Of a stretch of DNA of 64,000 nt, positions 46,268 to 58,607 are shown one piece after another. Each line of letters opens with the position of its first letter. Position 1 is the stretch's first letter. Both the position numbers and the translations under genes were made by a program. This DNA is from Phycomyces nitens (taxonomy: Eukaryota > Mucoromycota > Mucoromycetes > Mucorales > Phycomycetaceae): the NCBI GenBank assembly GCA_022702545.1, contig JAHRBC010000003.1, forward strand, positions 2,108,001 to 2,172,000, written 5' to 3'. The notes beneath the pieces are model-generated. The model was not told the origin of the DNA. It saw only the letters and a program-made list of their open reading frames with translations, and searched no databases.

Positions 46268-48226
46268 ATGTCAGACGGAGAGTGGCACACTGTTCCCGCA
46301 AAGGGACCTCACCAAACACAAGCACCTGCATCGCAAGGGCGCAGAAAGTCCAAGCAAAGAGGAGGAGCAGGAGCAACAGGCTCTTCAAATACAAAGCGCT
46401 CTACTCACACAAAACCAAAGACAGACAGTGGAGCGGCTGCCTCTAAACCACTCGAAAGACGCAAGAGTGTGCCTTCAAAGGCACCCACAGCCGAGCGAAC
46501 TACCATGGAGCTCAGCAACCCATATCATCTTCCGGAAAATGACGATACTGACGAGGAAGACGAAGAGGACGAGAGCCCTGATCCAATTGATTTGCCTGTC
46601 CCACCCTACCACACTACTATCATCATATCCTGTCCTTTTCAGAAATGTCCTGCCTCGGAACCATTCACAGATACTACATCTCTAGTATCTCACCTTCGTA
46701 AAGAACATCACATTGTATTCAATAATCTACACCATATGTATATGGCCTTGGATCCTTATTTGTCACAGTGGGCAAAGGAGATCCAAGCAAAATCGTTGAA
46801 GGAGTATGGCTCGGAAGACAAGGAAGAGAAAGGAGGTGAGTAGACCAGACAGAAAGTTATGGGGTTGGATCCAAGCTCATCGACGCTTGTAATACAGTCT
46901 ACATTATCGACCCTGAACATTGCGAGTTGGATAAGAAGATCCGCGAAGAAATGCAGAGATCAAAGCTGGTAATTCATGATCATCTTACTGCCATCCAAAT
47001 GATTTTTGCCTGACTATGACCCTGCCTAGAATGAGATCCTACAAACCCAGCAGGCCGAACGTGGCCAAGACTCCAAGCGTACTCGAAAGTGTCTGTTCTG
47101 CAAGATTGTGTGTGATAACAGGTAGGCTTTGGAATCACAATGTCGAGGTTTCATGTATTAAAGCTCGAGAATCATCTTGTGTACCAGACAAGCACTGTTT
47201 AAACACATGTTTTCAGAGCACAATTTTAACATTGGCTTGCCCGACAATCTTGTCAATGTCAATGAATTCTTGGATATGTTGGAGAACAAGCTTTCACAGT
47301 AGGTCGAGATCATTAGATTGCTCATTCATGTGACTAATTGTATCTAGTCTTCAATGCCTCTATTGTGAAAAGACATTTACTAGCCCTGCTGTTCTCCGCA
47401 AACACATGCGCAAGAAGAAGCACTTTAAGATTGCTTCAAAGAACAGACAATACGATAGATTCTACGTGATCAACTATCTCGAACCTGGCAAAAACTGGGA
47501 GAATTTTGAGCATGACACCTATGAAAGCGACGACGAAAAGCGTGATGAGTAAGTTTGGTTGTGGATTGGGACCAAAGATTTAAATGGCTATTTTGCAGAT
47601 CATGGGCAGACTGGGAAGAGGAAGAGTCTGAGCCTACAATGTGTCTGTTTGATGAGCAGGTTTTGCCTTCACCAAAAGAAGCACTTGAACACATGAAGCA
47701 GGCACATGGATTTGACTTGACAGCAATCAGAAAAGAAAAGGGTAAGTATATACAGTTTTAAAAGGAGATGGTTACGAATCGTGGTTGTAGGTTATGACTT
47801 TTACAAGACGATTGTGTTGATCAACTACATTCGACATCAATCGTCTCTTGCTACCTGCTTTTCTTGTCATCAATCTCTCCAAGACTTTTCTGATCTGGTG
47901 TCACATATGAAGACAAAGGGATGTCTCACAAAGTTTGTAAGCGACGATGCTGATTTTTGGAAGGATCCAAAGTAAGTGGATGGATAAAGGGTAGATATAT
48001 ACATATTCTGATTTGGGGCTATAGATACCTATTGCCCACTTACGATAACGACCCTTTGCTCACCGGGTTTGGTGACGAGGAGAGTGATGTGGACGAAGAC
48101 TTGGATATGCCTGATGACGAGGCCAACAAGAAGTTCATGTCTCTTGTGAGAACAGAGGCCCTTGAGGCTTCTGAAAAAAAGGCTAAAGACAACCAGAAAA
48201 GTGTACTTGATAATAATAATAAATAA
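46268..48226 (+). CDS. ZNF277-like C2H2 zinc-finger protein
   Basis: Eight exons. The N-terminus is basic and Ser/Thr-rich, then an acidic stretch (DDTDEEDEEDESPD). The zinc-finger region carries at least three clear C2H2 units: CPFQKCPASEPF...HLRKEH, CLFCKIVCDNRQALFKHMFSEH, and CLYCEKTFTSPAVLRKHMRKKKH. Two weaker ones follow, one around CLFDEQVLPSPKEALEHMKQAH and one in CFSCHQSLQDFSDLVSHM. The arrangement and the segment FYVINYLEPGKNWE match ZNF277, linked in animals to ribosomal protein RPS2. The end is acidic (GDEESDVDEDLDMPDDE). I chose the ATG at 46268 (MSDGEWHTVP); 46220 (MPFGLLPF) in the same frame is an alternative that adds 16 residues. No stop separates them, so RNA data would decide. 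Confidence 0.83.
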
Positions 48227-48232
48227 CGAGTG

Positions 48233-48269
<37 letters not shown>

Positions 48270-48356
48270 ACATATATATAGAATTTAAGATGATTATATA
48301 TTTAGGTAAATGGGACAATTTGACGAGTTTATAGAAAAAGGGGATAATACATTAAA

Positions 48357-49513
48357 TCACTTGGCAACAACAACGATAAGGGCCAAGACGCATGCCACGA
48401 CTGTAATAATCAGCAAAAGACAGCACATATTCTTTCTGGCACTCTTTTGGTGTCGGTTGGCCACAGTGAGTTCATCTGCTGCCTGGCGAGTGTTTTGTGC
48501 GATATTGAGTACGTTTCCGTAAATGCTCTCTAAAGCGCACGAAAAGTTTAGTACACATTCCATACTTTTGTTATATATGCACTCACGAATTCCGCTCTCT
48601 TGCTCGTTCACTAGCATGCCAAGATCCCTAAAGATCTCATTTAGCTCAGTGATGCCCTGCTCGATGCCTTGGATTTCGCCTTCACGCTCAGAGATCAGTA
48701 CTTCATTGTACTCAATCTCATTGTCCAGTGTCTGTAACTGAAGACGTCTTTGAGCATCATCTACCAATGGTGCTTGTGATTCCTGCTCCATTATCTCCTC
48801 TCTAATTACACAAAATGGTCAAAACTGACACAGATCAGGCGGTTAAAACTTACGCAGCCGTAGATTGGAGCATGGCAGTCGTGGCCTTTGCCTTGTCAAT
48901 ATATTCACGCTGTTTGCTAGCAGATATCCTCTGAACTTTTTGGAAGTCTGCCAATACTTTCTGAAAGTCTTTGGACAGCTTCTGTTGCTCGAGTTTACGT
49001 TGACGCTAAGCACAGACACACAAAGTTCAGACTCCTATACCATCACCAGTTTGATGCAATTTGTCACTCACGGCCTTTCGACTATCTCCAGACTGGTACT
49101 GAGAGAGACTCTTGATGTCGCTGGTCGAGTCTTTGATGAGTTCTCGGGTAGATTCCGTAACTTCATGTCTGAGTTCAAGATAGGCAACAAAAAAAAGTCA
49201 GTCAAGGGACAAACGGACTATATACAAAAGAGACTCACAGCTTATTTCTTATGTCAGAGCTGTCCTTTGGGGTGCCAAGGAAATTAACGAGCCTTTCGAT
49301 ACTCGAGATATTTCCATTGATATGAAACACTTGCTGAGACACCTGTTGTGTGAGGGCCTTGTATTCCATATCGTCATCTAAACATCTTTTCAATCAAGTG
49401 TGGCGGATTGAGGTTTCCAAAGTCATCCTACCTCCACCAAATCCATCAGACTGGCGAACTTGTCTCCCATTTCCTGCGGACCCAAAACCCTGTTCCAAGT
49501 CATTAAACGACAT
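48357..49513 (-). CDS. endosomal/vacuolar Qa-SNARE (syntaxin 7/12, Pep12-like)
   Basis: Six exons. The N-terminus MSFNDLEQGFGSAGNG and MEYKALTQQVSQQVFHINGN lead into an Habc region with IERLVNFLGTPKDS and KQREYIDKAKATTAML. Then comes the SNARE helix: LISEREGEIQGIEQGITELN, EIFRDLGMLVNEQE with the central Gln, and SIYGNVLNIAQNTRQAADEL. It ends with a C-terminal membrane anchor (NMCCLLLIITVVACVLALIV). This is a Qa-SNARE of the Pep12/Vam3/syntaxin-7 group, which fuses Golgi-derived vesicles with endosomes or vacuoles. The start is the ATG at 49513. It is divergent from RPF1 (49718), sharing ~200 bp. The exact compartment is inferred from similarity. Confidence 0.9.
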
Positions 49514-49717
49514 TTTCTTGGAAAGCAAAGGTCAAGTCTCGGACTTTTGAAAGCATAGTGGAACGGAAATAGCTCCTTCACGTCACTGTCATGTGACCTC
49601 AGTGACTACCCAGTGACTATTCACTTTCAAAGTCATATTTTTACATTTTCTTTTTCTCTCCTTTATTTTATTATATATATATACATATATATAATTATTA
49701 CACAGACACATTAAGCA

Positions 49718-50939
49718 ATGGCGCCATCGATCCGACCTTCTGATTTGAAGAATAAGCACAAGCGAGAAGATCTTTACCAGAAACAAAAGCTGGAAAAGCA
49801 AAAGGCAAAGTCATTGAGAAGAAAACAGCTCGCAAAAGAAGAAGGCAAAAACCCAGAACTAAAAGAGGTAAATGCGATAATTTTTTTTTAAATATTTTTT
49901 TTTTATTTTGCATAAATATTAAAAACAGAAATCAGAAACGTCTTCAAGAAAATGTCCCAAAAACCCTTGAGAATACCCGAGAAAAGGATGAGACGATGGT
50001 AGAAAACGATGAGGAAGTGGCTCAGGATGAAGCCATGGACGAATTGGCAAGTTACTTTACTGGCAAGGAATCCAAAGTCCTCATTACATCCAGCAAATCA
50101 CCTTCTCCTGTAAGTACCCGAGCCCATAGAGAGAGAGAGAGAGACAAGGACGGTATATATATTGATGCTCGGATACAGGCATGTTATGACTTTTGTGCAG
50201 AGTTGGTCTCCATCTTTCCCAATGCCCAATTTGGAAAGCGTGGACCCAAGCATGAATTACGGCAGGTTATCCAGGTCGCAAAAGAAAAGGAGTTTACGGA
50301 TCTTTTGATTGTGAATGAAGACAGAAAGATACCTAGTAAGTTTCAAATAATGGGTCCGAGACAAGAAACACATCTAAAGAATGGTGCTTTGTGCTCATAG
50401 ATGCTGTCACATTGATTCATCTTCCCGATGGCCCAACTGCATACTTTAAGTTGACAAGCTTTGTGCCCGCAAAGAAACTTCCTGTAAGTTTTCAAATGGC
50501 TCTTGACAACCAAGATCCCAATCTTAAACACTTGTTATTTAGAACCACGGCCGAGTCACAGCACACAACCCCGAGATCATCCTCAACAACTTTAATACTA
50601 GACTTGGCCATACTGTTGGCCGTATGTTCCAAGCCTTGTTCCCACATGTTCCTGAATTCCAGGGCAGACAAGTCGTAACCTTTCACAACCAGCGTGATTT
50701 CATCTTTGTGCGCCGTCATCGTACGTACAGAACTGGCCATGAATCACAATATTAATCTTTTATACACCTCTGTAGGCTATGTGTTTAGAAATGAGGAAAA
50801 GGTGGGTTTGCAGGAACTAGGTCCTAAATTCACTTTGAAGCTTCGATGGCTGCAAAAGGGTGCTTATAAGCGCGACGGTGAATACGAATGGATGTTCAAG
50901 CCAGAGCTTGAGACCAGCCGCAAGCGTTTCTTCCTTTAA
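49718..50939 (+). CDS. RPF1: ribosome production factor 1 (Brix domain)
   Basis: About six exons. The basic N-terminus [18 protein letters not shown] resembles human RPF1. The next exon (accepted at the second ag, before AAACGTCTTCAAG) continues [18 protein letters not shown] and [17 protein letters not shown]. The Brix domain follows: [83 protein letters not shown], and the end [19 protein letters not shown]. It is a nucleolar factor for large-subunit assembly and 27S pre-rRNA processing. At 50110-50178 an optional 69-nt intron (gtaagt...acag) is in frame with no stop, so retained and spliced products are both possible; the spliced form matches the family better. It is divergent from the syntaxin. 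Confidence 0.92.
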
Positions 50940-51271
50940 AAAGCATCAGTTACCAACCAAAAAAAAATATAATATTATATACATAAGCATCATCCTTAAA
51001 AAAATCACAAAATCACTTTTAAACAATAGAAAACAAGCCGATTCAACATTGATAAGCAACTGTGGACCAGACTTATTTGCCACAAACACTTGTTTAGTGA
51101 AATAAACCCAAAGGTCAATCGACTTCTTTACTGCCATTGAGATTTCTTTTTTTTTTAACCAAAAAAGAAGGGCGTTTTATAATAAGACTCCGCTTGCGTG
51201 ACTAGCGTGCATTGCTGTTTGGTCCTTTCTGGCAAAAAGGTCAAGCAAGAACCGACAAGGTCATCAAGAGA

Positions 51272-51496
51272 ATGGAACAGAGCACCGAAACATGTCCCTT
51301 GTGCACAGAAAAACGGAAACACTCTTCTCTTTATGATACATGGCTTCAGTGTGATGCATGTTCAACTTGGTATCATGCCGAATGTCTGGGGCTGTCCCTT
51401 GATGAATGCAACACAATCGAACGTTATCATTGTTCAGGATGCTCTAATGTCCATGGCCCAACCACTTGTAATGTTTTTTTTTATTTTTTATTTTAT

Positions 51497-51541
<45 letters not shown>

Positions 51542-53754
51542 CAATCCAGAAAAATACAAATAAATAGAATAATTTGGAATTAATATGTTATTTGTCAACA
51601 GACAAACAAAAACCTCGAAAGACAAGTCGAAATCATGCCCGTCTTAATTATGCCGACTTGAATGAGGGAAAGACTGGAGACGAAAAGATCTGGGGCAAGA
51701 TATTGAGGGCAAAGTCGTTTGCAAATGACCCTTTCAAACGATATAAAGGCGATGAGGTCACGGTAGACCTTGCACGGAAGACTGGAATGACACAGCCGTT
51801 TGTGATTGAAAAGGTTGATTTTTTGGATATGCAAATGCCTGCCAGTAATATCACTGTCAATGATATTGCAAAGGCTGTTGGTAAATAATCCTAGTTTCTT
51901 GCTATCTATGGAGACCTAACCTATTGATTATAAAACTACTTGTCCATTAGGCGAAGATCAACCAGTGGAAGTGATTGGTAAATATGCAATCATCTATTCT
52001 GAATGCTTGGATTGATTAAACTAGATCGTATTCCTAGACGTTGGAACTCAATCAGAGCAGCCTGGCTGGACAGTTGGAAGATGGGCAGCTTATTACCATA
52101 GTCCTACAAGAGACAGGATAAGAAATGTCATTAGTCTTGAGATCAGCAATACTGAATTTGCTCGTGGAATCACAAGGCCCAAATTTGTTCGGTAAGGAGC
52201 CAGAGGATAAGTATTGGGACTGATCCGTAATAATAGAGATATGGATTGGATTGATAATATGTGGCCGAGTGAATTGAAACCAAAGGAATACCCAAAGGTT
52301 CAGCTGTATTGTCTAATGGGCACAAAGGACTCTTATACAGACTTGTAAGTTGCTGATCTAGGTTCTTTTTTTTTTCACGTCGACTTACCTTTCTGGAATA
52401 CTAGTCATATTGATTTTGGAGGAACTTCTGTAAATATCCTTAAAGATCAATTCAAAGCAAGTTAATAATCTGTGCCCTGTATCCAGGTCTTTTATCACAT
52501 AATCAGTGGTTCCAAGGTGTTTTATTTTATCGAACCAACACCAAAGAACCTCAAAAAGTACCAAAAATGGAGCTCATCTCCAGATCAAAGCTCTACATTC
52601 CTTGGTGACCAGGTTAAAGAGTGCTATGCGGTACACCTCAAGGCAGGCAATACAATGTAATATTGGCCTTACAGAATTCAAATTCTTCCCCCCTCCAAAA
52701 AAAAAGTACTCATGCTTCGTCATCAAAGGATCATTCCCACCGGTTGGATCCATGCCGTCTATACCCCCGAGGATGCTATTGTTATTGGCGGCAACTTCTT
52801 GCATGGCATCAATATCTCTACCCAACTCCGGATTTATGATATCGAAGATGCCACAAATGTGCCCCAAAAGTTCCGTTTCCCTTTTTACAAGCGGATCAAT
52901 TGGTACGCTGCCTATAACTATAACAAGATCCTCCAAGGTACACACAAAAAAGTAATCAGAATAGATATTAAACTCTGGGTTAAATAGACTCCCCTGGTGA
53001 GATGTCTCCATTTGAATTGCAGGGCATTGCAAGTCTTGCCCAGTTCTTACAACATGATCTCAACAAGCTGCAAAAGTCATCTGGTGCCACCACCGAGCAG
53101 CGTAGAGCTATCAGGGCAGACATACCGGCTCTGGTGTCAGATGGGCCTGGCCTGATCAGTGATCTCATAAAGGGTGTCGAGAATGCTCTCCGCCTTTTAA
53201 CCCTGCAGACGGCGGCTATCTCAAAGGATTCAAAGGTTCTCAAAGTAAAACTCAAAGTAAAGCCATCCTCAGAACTTCCTTTGCCAACCTCTCGGGACAC
53301 TAAAGAACGAAAACCAAAGAAATCCGCAAAACATCAAAAGATAGTTTTGAAAGTAAAGTCAAAGAAAAGAAAAGCAGACCAGGATGATGAAAAAGTCGTG
53401 GAAAGTGATGAAGAGTATGTAGATAATGAGCCAGAGTTCTTTGAGGACCTCAAGGAAGAGGGAGATTTAGAAAGTGAAGATGAAGAATACGAGGAAGAGG
53501 AGGAAGACTACAAAGAAAGCCCAAGAAAGAGAAAACAAACCAGTCCGTCTGCTCGAAAGTCAAGAAAGAAGCCGGTTCCCAAGAGGGAAGTTGAGAGTAG
53601 CAGCGAAGATGAGCTAGGGACAAAGCAGACCATCAAGGCATCCAGATCTGATTCAGCCATGAACAGAGGAGGTCTGGGGTCTCAAAGTAAAAAGCCTCAG
53701 ACATTGACAGTGAAGCAAAGACTACTGGAGCGCATTGATAGAGCCAAACGCTAG
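51272..53754 (+). CDS. PHD-JmjC histone lysine demethylase (KDM7/KDM2-type)
   Basis: About nine exons. A PHD finger opens the protein ([33 protein letters not shown]). Then come a KDM7-typical linker ([13 protein letters not shown]) and [40 protein letters not shown]. The JmjC core is intact: Fe ligands His and Asp in [10 protein letters not shown], the 2-oxoglutarate Lys in [40 protein letters not shown], and the distal His in [10 protein letters not shown]. The order and wording are those of PHF8/KDM7, which reads methyl-lysine with the PHD and removes H3K9/K27/K36 methyl groups. The C-terminal ~200 residues are Lys/Glu-rich, nuclear and disordered. The intron before IIPTGW uses the ag at caaag, which restores IPTGWIH. 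Start: ATG at 51272, since the frame upstream has only TTG. Confidence 0.9.
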
Positions 53755-54746
53755 GTTGGTGCATGTCTTTATGGGTTGATGATCCCAAAGGTACAAATGC
53801 ATTACGGCCAGCAGTTTTTTTTTTAATACTATAGGCAAGATGTATACCATGATTTTTCGTAATATTTAGTAATAAATATCTATTGTACCCACAAGCCAAA
53901 AAGTAAAGAAGCTCAAGGTGACAGACATTAATTAGATGAAAACATGTGGATATTGGCATATAGCAGTTTCTATTTTAGGAAATATTGTATGTTGTACCAA
54001 ATCACGCCAATCCTCAAGAGTATAATTAAAGAAAAAGTAGATGAATTCATGACATGGGACAATTATTCGAATAAAGGTGCTTTACTGGTGTTTCTAGAGA
54101 TGTTTAAAGGTCAATGCAAGAGTAACCAATACCTAAATCCAAAGGAAACCAACCACCCAGAGATCAAGATAGTTTTTCAAGTTAAAAAGTTGCAAAAACA
54201 ACCAGAACCACTGTAATGCATCCCAACATCTGGCTCTATTGAAAAATAATAATAGGGAGGGCAACAACTCTTGTGGCACTTTATTAAGCATTCTTCAAAG
54301 GCTGCTTGGTTCCAGTAACACATGGTGATTAAAGGACCTTTGAAGGTTGCTATATCTACAAAACTTTTAGATTCACAAGAAGATCCATAAAGTCTCCAAA
54401 GTCTCTGAATCCAATGGGCTTTGGATATATCCAAAATGTTAATAGACAATAATTGTCTACCACAATAAATAAATAAAAACAAGACAACTTGATACAAATG
54501 ATAGGAAACAAACAAGTGGTTATGAGAATATATATTTTACTTCCTTTTGGTTCGGACTCCAAGTTTTTTTCAATCTGGTTGTCAGAGGATATGTGTATGA
54601 ATGTGACTTAATTGAATCATGGTTTTTCTTTTCTTTTTTTGACTGTGGTTCTTATGTCATCTTCTTTGAAGGGATGAGTATGCTTGTTTGTATATGCGCT
54701 TCAATAACGCAGACAGTCGGTTCATTTTCCCAATGTATGTACGTGT
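53755..54746. other. ~1-kb convergent spacer
   Basis: AT-rich DNA between the convergent demethylase and CENP-B-like genes. The frames at 53944-54216 and 54177-54515 lack motifs. A B-box-like word (GGTTCGGACTCC near 54548) occurs without an A-box or cloverleaf, so no tRNA is called. Confidence 0.5.
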
Positions 54747-56325
54747 TTATTGGAAATCCTGGTGAAGAATGAGTTGTATGAGGCGTGCGGACATGCTTCT
54801 TTCCAAGCCCTGGGTTTTGTAGTATTCTAAAGCAAGTTCGAGATGCTGTTGTGCTCTCCTCTTGACTGTCTCGTCTCTATCATCCGCACTCTCTTGTGGA
54901 TTAGGTTTCTCTGCATTGAAAAAGTCAGCCATTGTGCGTATGTACTGCTGTAATTCAGCTTCTTTCATGTCTTTCTCTAGACGTATGAGGTTCTCAAGTA
55001 CACCCTTGATTGCCTGTCTATCTATTACAGTTTCCCTCTCACTCTGGTTTTGATATTCGACAGATGGACCATCTTTGGAGATTGGCAGCACAGTCGGCTG
55101 TGTCTCAGTTGCATGCTCTACAGGTGATGTTGTTTTTGTTGTTTTTGTTGGGGTTGCTAATGCTGTGGTTGTTGATGAGGGAGGTGCTAATGGTGCTTCT
55201 ACCGTCTTTTTGGCAGGAACAAGAGGTATCGCTACGCCCGATGCAGGTGGCTGACTTTCAGGATTGGGGGTCTCTGATGAAAGTGTCGCTGAAGATGTGG
55301 ACATTTGAAGAAGGACAGAGTGTGGATCGAGATCACAATCCATACTCTCAGATCTTGAATCTTGTTCTACCATACGTTCGAGTGCCTGGATCGTCTTGCG
55401 TACTGTTTGATTCAAATTAGTCAAGGTGCGATGGGTTTCTGGTGCCTGGATATCAGAGCGGTAAGACACATCTTCCATTGACTCGCGGCCAGGGCTGTCT
55501 TGAGGACTCTCTGAAATATCTTCGGGTTCATACGCGAGTTCGTCCATGTTTGGAGAAGACGCAAAGGGTGGCGAAGAAGATTCTGATGGGATCTGTGTGG
55601 TCTGGGACGCTATTTGTGTTGCAGGAAACACATTTTGGTACTTTTGTACCGCTGAACGGTAAGCCCATTGTTCGTCTGACAGATCTGGTCTCTGAGACAG
55701 TTTTCTAACAGAGAATGGCTGCTGGGTACCTACTAGGTAACGTTGTTTGAATTTGGCTAGCCAAGAAGTAGATGCCTTGAATTCATCTGCTCCCATAACT
55801 GTAAAGGACTGTGCGACCTCTCTAGCTTTGTCCTGTATCATCTGGTCAGTAACAGCAGTTTGCTGCTGTGCCTGCTCCAACCATATCATAACTGCATTTT
55901 CGACTAGGGGATATCGAGAGCTTCTCTGTCGCAGTCGTTTGGCTACTGCAGCATGTGGATCAATAGCAAGCCACCTATCCTTGCCCTTGATGATCTATAC
56001 TGATAATATGAGTAAGGCATGCTAGGTACAAGGCGTGTATTTATGGCAAGTTATTCGTTTATATCGGACGTCTCGATCACGTCACTCTATATCAATTTAC
56101 CTTTGCTACCGTCGTACGCTTACAGCCATACTTTTTGGCAAGCTCTTCTTGAGTCCACTTTGGGTTCTGTTCGTGGTCTTCGCAAATATTCCGCTTGGTC
56201 TCCGCCGATAAACTGGTACGAGATTTTGCACCAACTGTACTGGCAGACGAGGCACCTCTGGTACGTCCTGCTCTGCCTGCGACTCGGAAAACGTGAATAC
56301 TACTGCCTTGATTGGTGGATTCCAT
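54747..56325 (-). CDS. CENP-B-type DNA-binding protein without a DDE domain
   Basis: Two exons (56325-56101 and 55994-54747), 490 residues. Exon 1 holds a CENP-B N-terminal helix-turn-helix: SLSAETKRNICEDHEQNPKW, then TQEELAKKYGCKRTTVAKII. Exon 2 gives the second CENP-B/Tc5 helix-turn-helix with ENAVMIWLEQAQQQ, FTVMGADEFKASTSWLAKFK and QRYLV. The DDE transposase domain of CENP-B/pogo/Tigger proteins is absent. Instead there is a Pro/Ser/Thr-rich region and a C-terminal helical part (LENLIRLEKDMKEAEL, HLELALEYYKTQGLERSMS) that may dimerise. It resembles a domesticated pogo-type DNA-binding protein, such as fission-yeast Abp1/Cbh proteins, rather than a mobile element. The target site is unknown. 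The ORF has no stop or frameshift. Confidence 0.8.
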
Positions 56326-57053
56326 GGTAGGATGATGTACAAATTTTAGAAAAGGTAAAGATCTCGCAGATGATCGATCGTGCTCAAGACGGAGTCGCTG
56401 TTCTTATGTGAGGTGGGTGATAATAAAGAAGCCGTGACGATATCGAACAAATTGTTAAAAGGAAGGGGTCCCCACAACAACATTATTTCCTTTTTTAATT
56501 TCTCAACGCAACGTCACTAGAGTTTTACTCTGAGATTTACGATTTCAAATCAAACTCGCGCTCTACAAAACCCAAAATTCGCGCTCGAATAGGACTAATG
56601 CGTATTCAATACGAATCCATGGTGTCCGGCATAGACAGGCCAAGAAAGCCATGGATAATGGGGATTTGTAAAAAAAAATTAAAAAAAAAGGGGGAGCTAA
56701 TGTTTGTTTGTTTTTCCAGGCTACTAGAACATTACAGTGCCCTAGTTTAATTTAGGTTGTCTTGTTACAACTAGAACCAGATAGTGAATATCTGTAACAT
56801 TTTTGTTTTGTTTTGGTATCAATCCAATCTCTGCCTCAAGCACTATTGTGATATGGTTGGCGAGAAAAGGCACGTATATATTGCTCAGTATACAAATATT
56901 GTCGAGGTACCATACAGTTCAACCACATTTTGGCATTCAACAAATAGAGAACACCTTAAAGTGACTTTTAAGCTATTTTATGTCTGTACCAAAAAGTCCA
57001 ATTATGACAACTTATTATCACTATTACTATTTAAAAAATACGATTTCAATAGG
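56326..57053. other. spacer upstream of the CENP-B-like gene
   Basis: AT-rich spacer between the CENP-B-like promoter and the 3' end of the LARP7-like gene. It has a poly-A/poly-G junction at about 56669-56695. The frame at 56784-57074 partly overlaps the antisense of the LARP7 end and is not a gene. Confidence 0.5.
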
Positions 57054-58607
57054 TCAAGCAAAAAGCTTCTTTGATCCTGCTACATCGTCTTGCCAATAAA
57101 ACTCTTCTTCCTTTCCAGTCAGGACCCTTAGCTTAACTGTCTGGGAGGAATCATTTTCGTCAGCCGGTTTTCCAGAGGTGTCTGTATGGGTCTCTTGAAT
57201 GATTGGGTGGTTATTAAAGTATTGTGTGAGCTCTAATGCATCTTCTGGAGAATTTAAGCGGGCATGGCACTAAAAAAGGCAAAAGAGTCAATATACAAGA
57301 CTTATCCTTATCAATCTTACATAGTCAAGGCCTTTCTTGCGCCCAATATAAGGAACCGAGACGCCTGATTTCTCGAGTAGTTTCTTATAATCCCAAATAT
57401 ACCAAAAAAGACATGATGAGACAATCTTCCACAGTCAACACGCATGCTATTAAAGAAAAAGGGCTTACAGAAATAACCGTCTTTGAACTTTTTGGGTGTA
57501 TATTCCCAACATAGACAATAATGCCCTTTACATAGTCAATCTTTTCTGGCAATTCAGGCTTTCTTTGTTGTTGTGCCTGCTGTAGTTGCTGCGGCTTCTG
57601 CGGTTGTTGATGCTTGTTTTCCAAGTCTTCTTTTCTTGTATCTTCAATAGAGGCGTTGTACTCTGCCCATTGCTCTTTAACGTATGCCTTTCGTGCATTC
57701 TGTATCTCAATATACTCTTCTTTCAACTTGTTCCACTCTTGTCTACAGAGCCCAGTTGTTAATTTGTTCGTCTTTTGTATCTTTACTCACTTTGACATCA
57801 CTCTCAAGCTCAATTTGTCTGCCATTTCCACAATATCACAATCGACCTTTTCACCACCTTCATGTCCTGCTTCCTTTGAACCATTAGGCTCATAGCGATT
57901 TAAAAGTCGCACTGCCTTTGCCACATTATCACAATCATCAAATTCCACAAAGCAAAATCCATAAAAACCAGCATGTCCATTTTGATTTTCAGGGAATCTG
58001 ACAAAGGACACTGGTCCAATAAGTGACCCAAATAACTCTTTGATTGATTGTTGGGTGTGGTAAGGCTTCTGAATACCTTCCTGGACACATTCGACCAATT
58101 AGGTTGCACGTATTATATATATATATATATATTGAAATATTAAACAACGTTCACTTGCCACATATATAGACCAATCATCCAGTTCTTCTTTTTTATTAGC
58201 AACAAAGGGCCTGACGCGTCCAATGGAGTCTTGGCTTGAATTCAACTAGCATAGATGTACTGGATTAGATATATATCAAGGGCTAGTATACTCTAAACAG
58301 TCGCGTCTTCTATTGCTTGTCTCTAGAGTTCAACCTTTAGCTTAGACAGAGAATGATTTATAGCAGCCTGTTTAATGTCTTTAGCATTTGCATTGAGTTT
58401 CTTAAAACGAGGTAATTTCTCGAGTGAGGCAAATGAAACAACTATGTGGGATTTGTTGCATTTAGAGTCTGTCATTTGTTAGTCTTGATCCGTCTTACAG
58501 CCATTAGGATCACTGCTAATCTTGCTTTGCATGACTTTATCCCATAAGAGATTGGCATCACTAAAGTAAGCCTCCAGGATATTGGCTAATTTGCGATCGT
58601 CTGACAT
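57054..58607 (-). CDS. LARP7-type La-related protein (La motif, RRM1, xRRM)
   Basis: Six exons. The La motif: MSDDRKLANILEAYFSDANL, LLWDKVMQSKISSDPNG and LEKLPRFKKLNANAKDIKQA. RRM1: DDWSIYVEGIQKPYHTQQSI, ELFGSLIGPVSFVRFPENQN and FYGFCFVEFDDCDNVAKAV. Then a Gln-rich linker. The C-terminus is an xRRM: KGIIVYVGNIHPKSSKT, GLDYCHARLNSPEDALELTQ and LRVLTGKEEEFYWQDD, with the YWQ RNP3-like motif. These match animal LARP7 (CHARFKTPEDAQ, LSGDHEQRYWQ). Animal LARP7 binds the 3' U-tail and stem-loops of 7SK and U6; yeast Pof8 and ciliate p65 are its telomerase-RNA partners. Only one intron (donor GC at 58158, gcaagt) breaks the GT rule. Start and stop (GSKKLFA) are unambiguous. Confidence 0.87.

Noticed and set aside
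54540..54560. tRNA B-box-like word GGTTCGGACTCC
   Set aside because: No A-box at the right distance and no cloverleaf; no tRNA called here or elsewhere.
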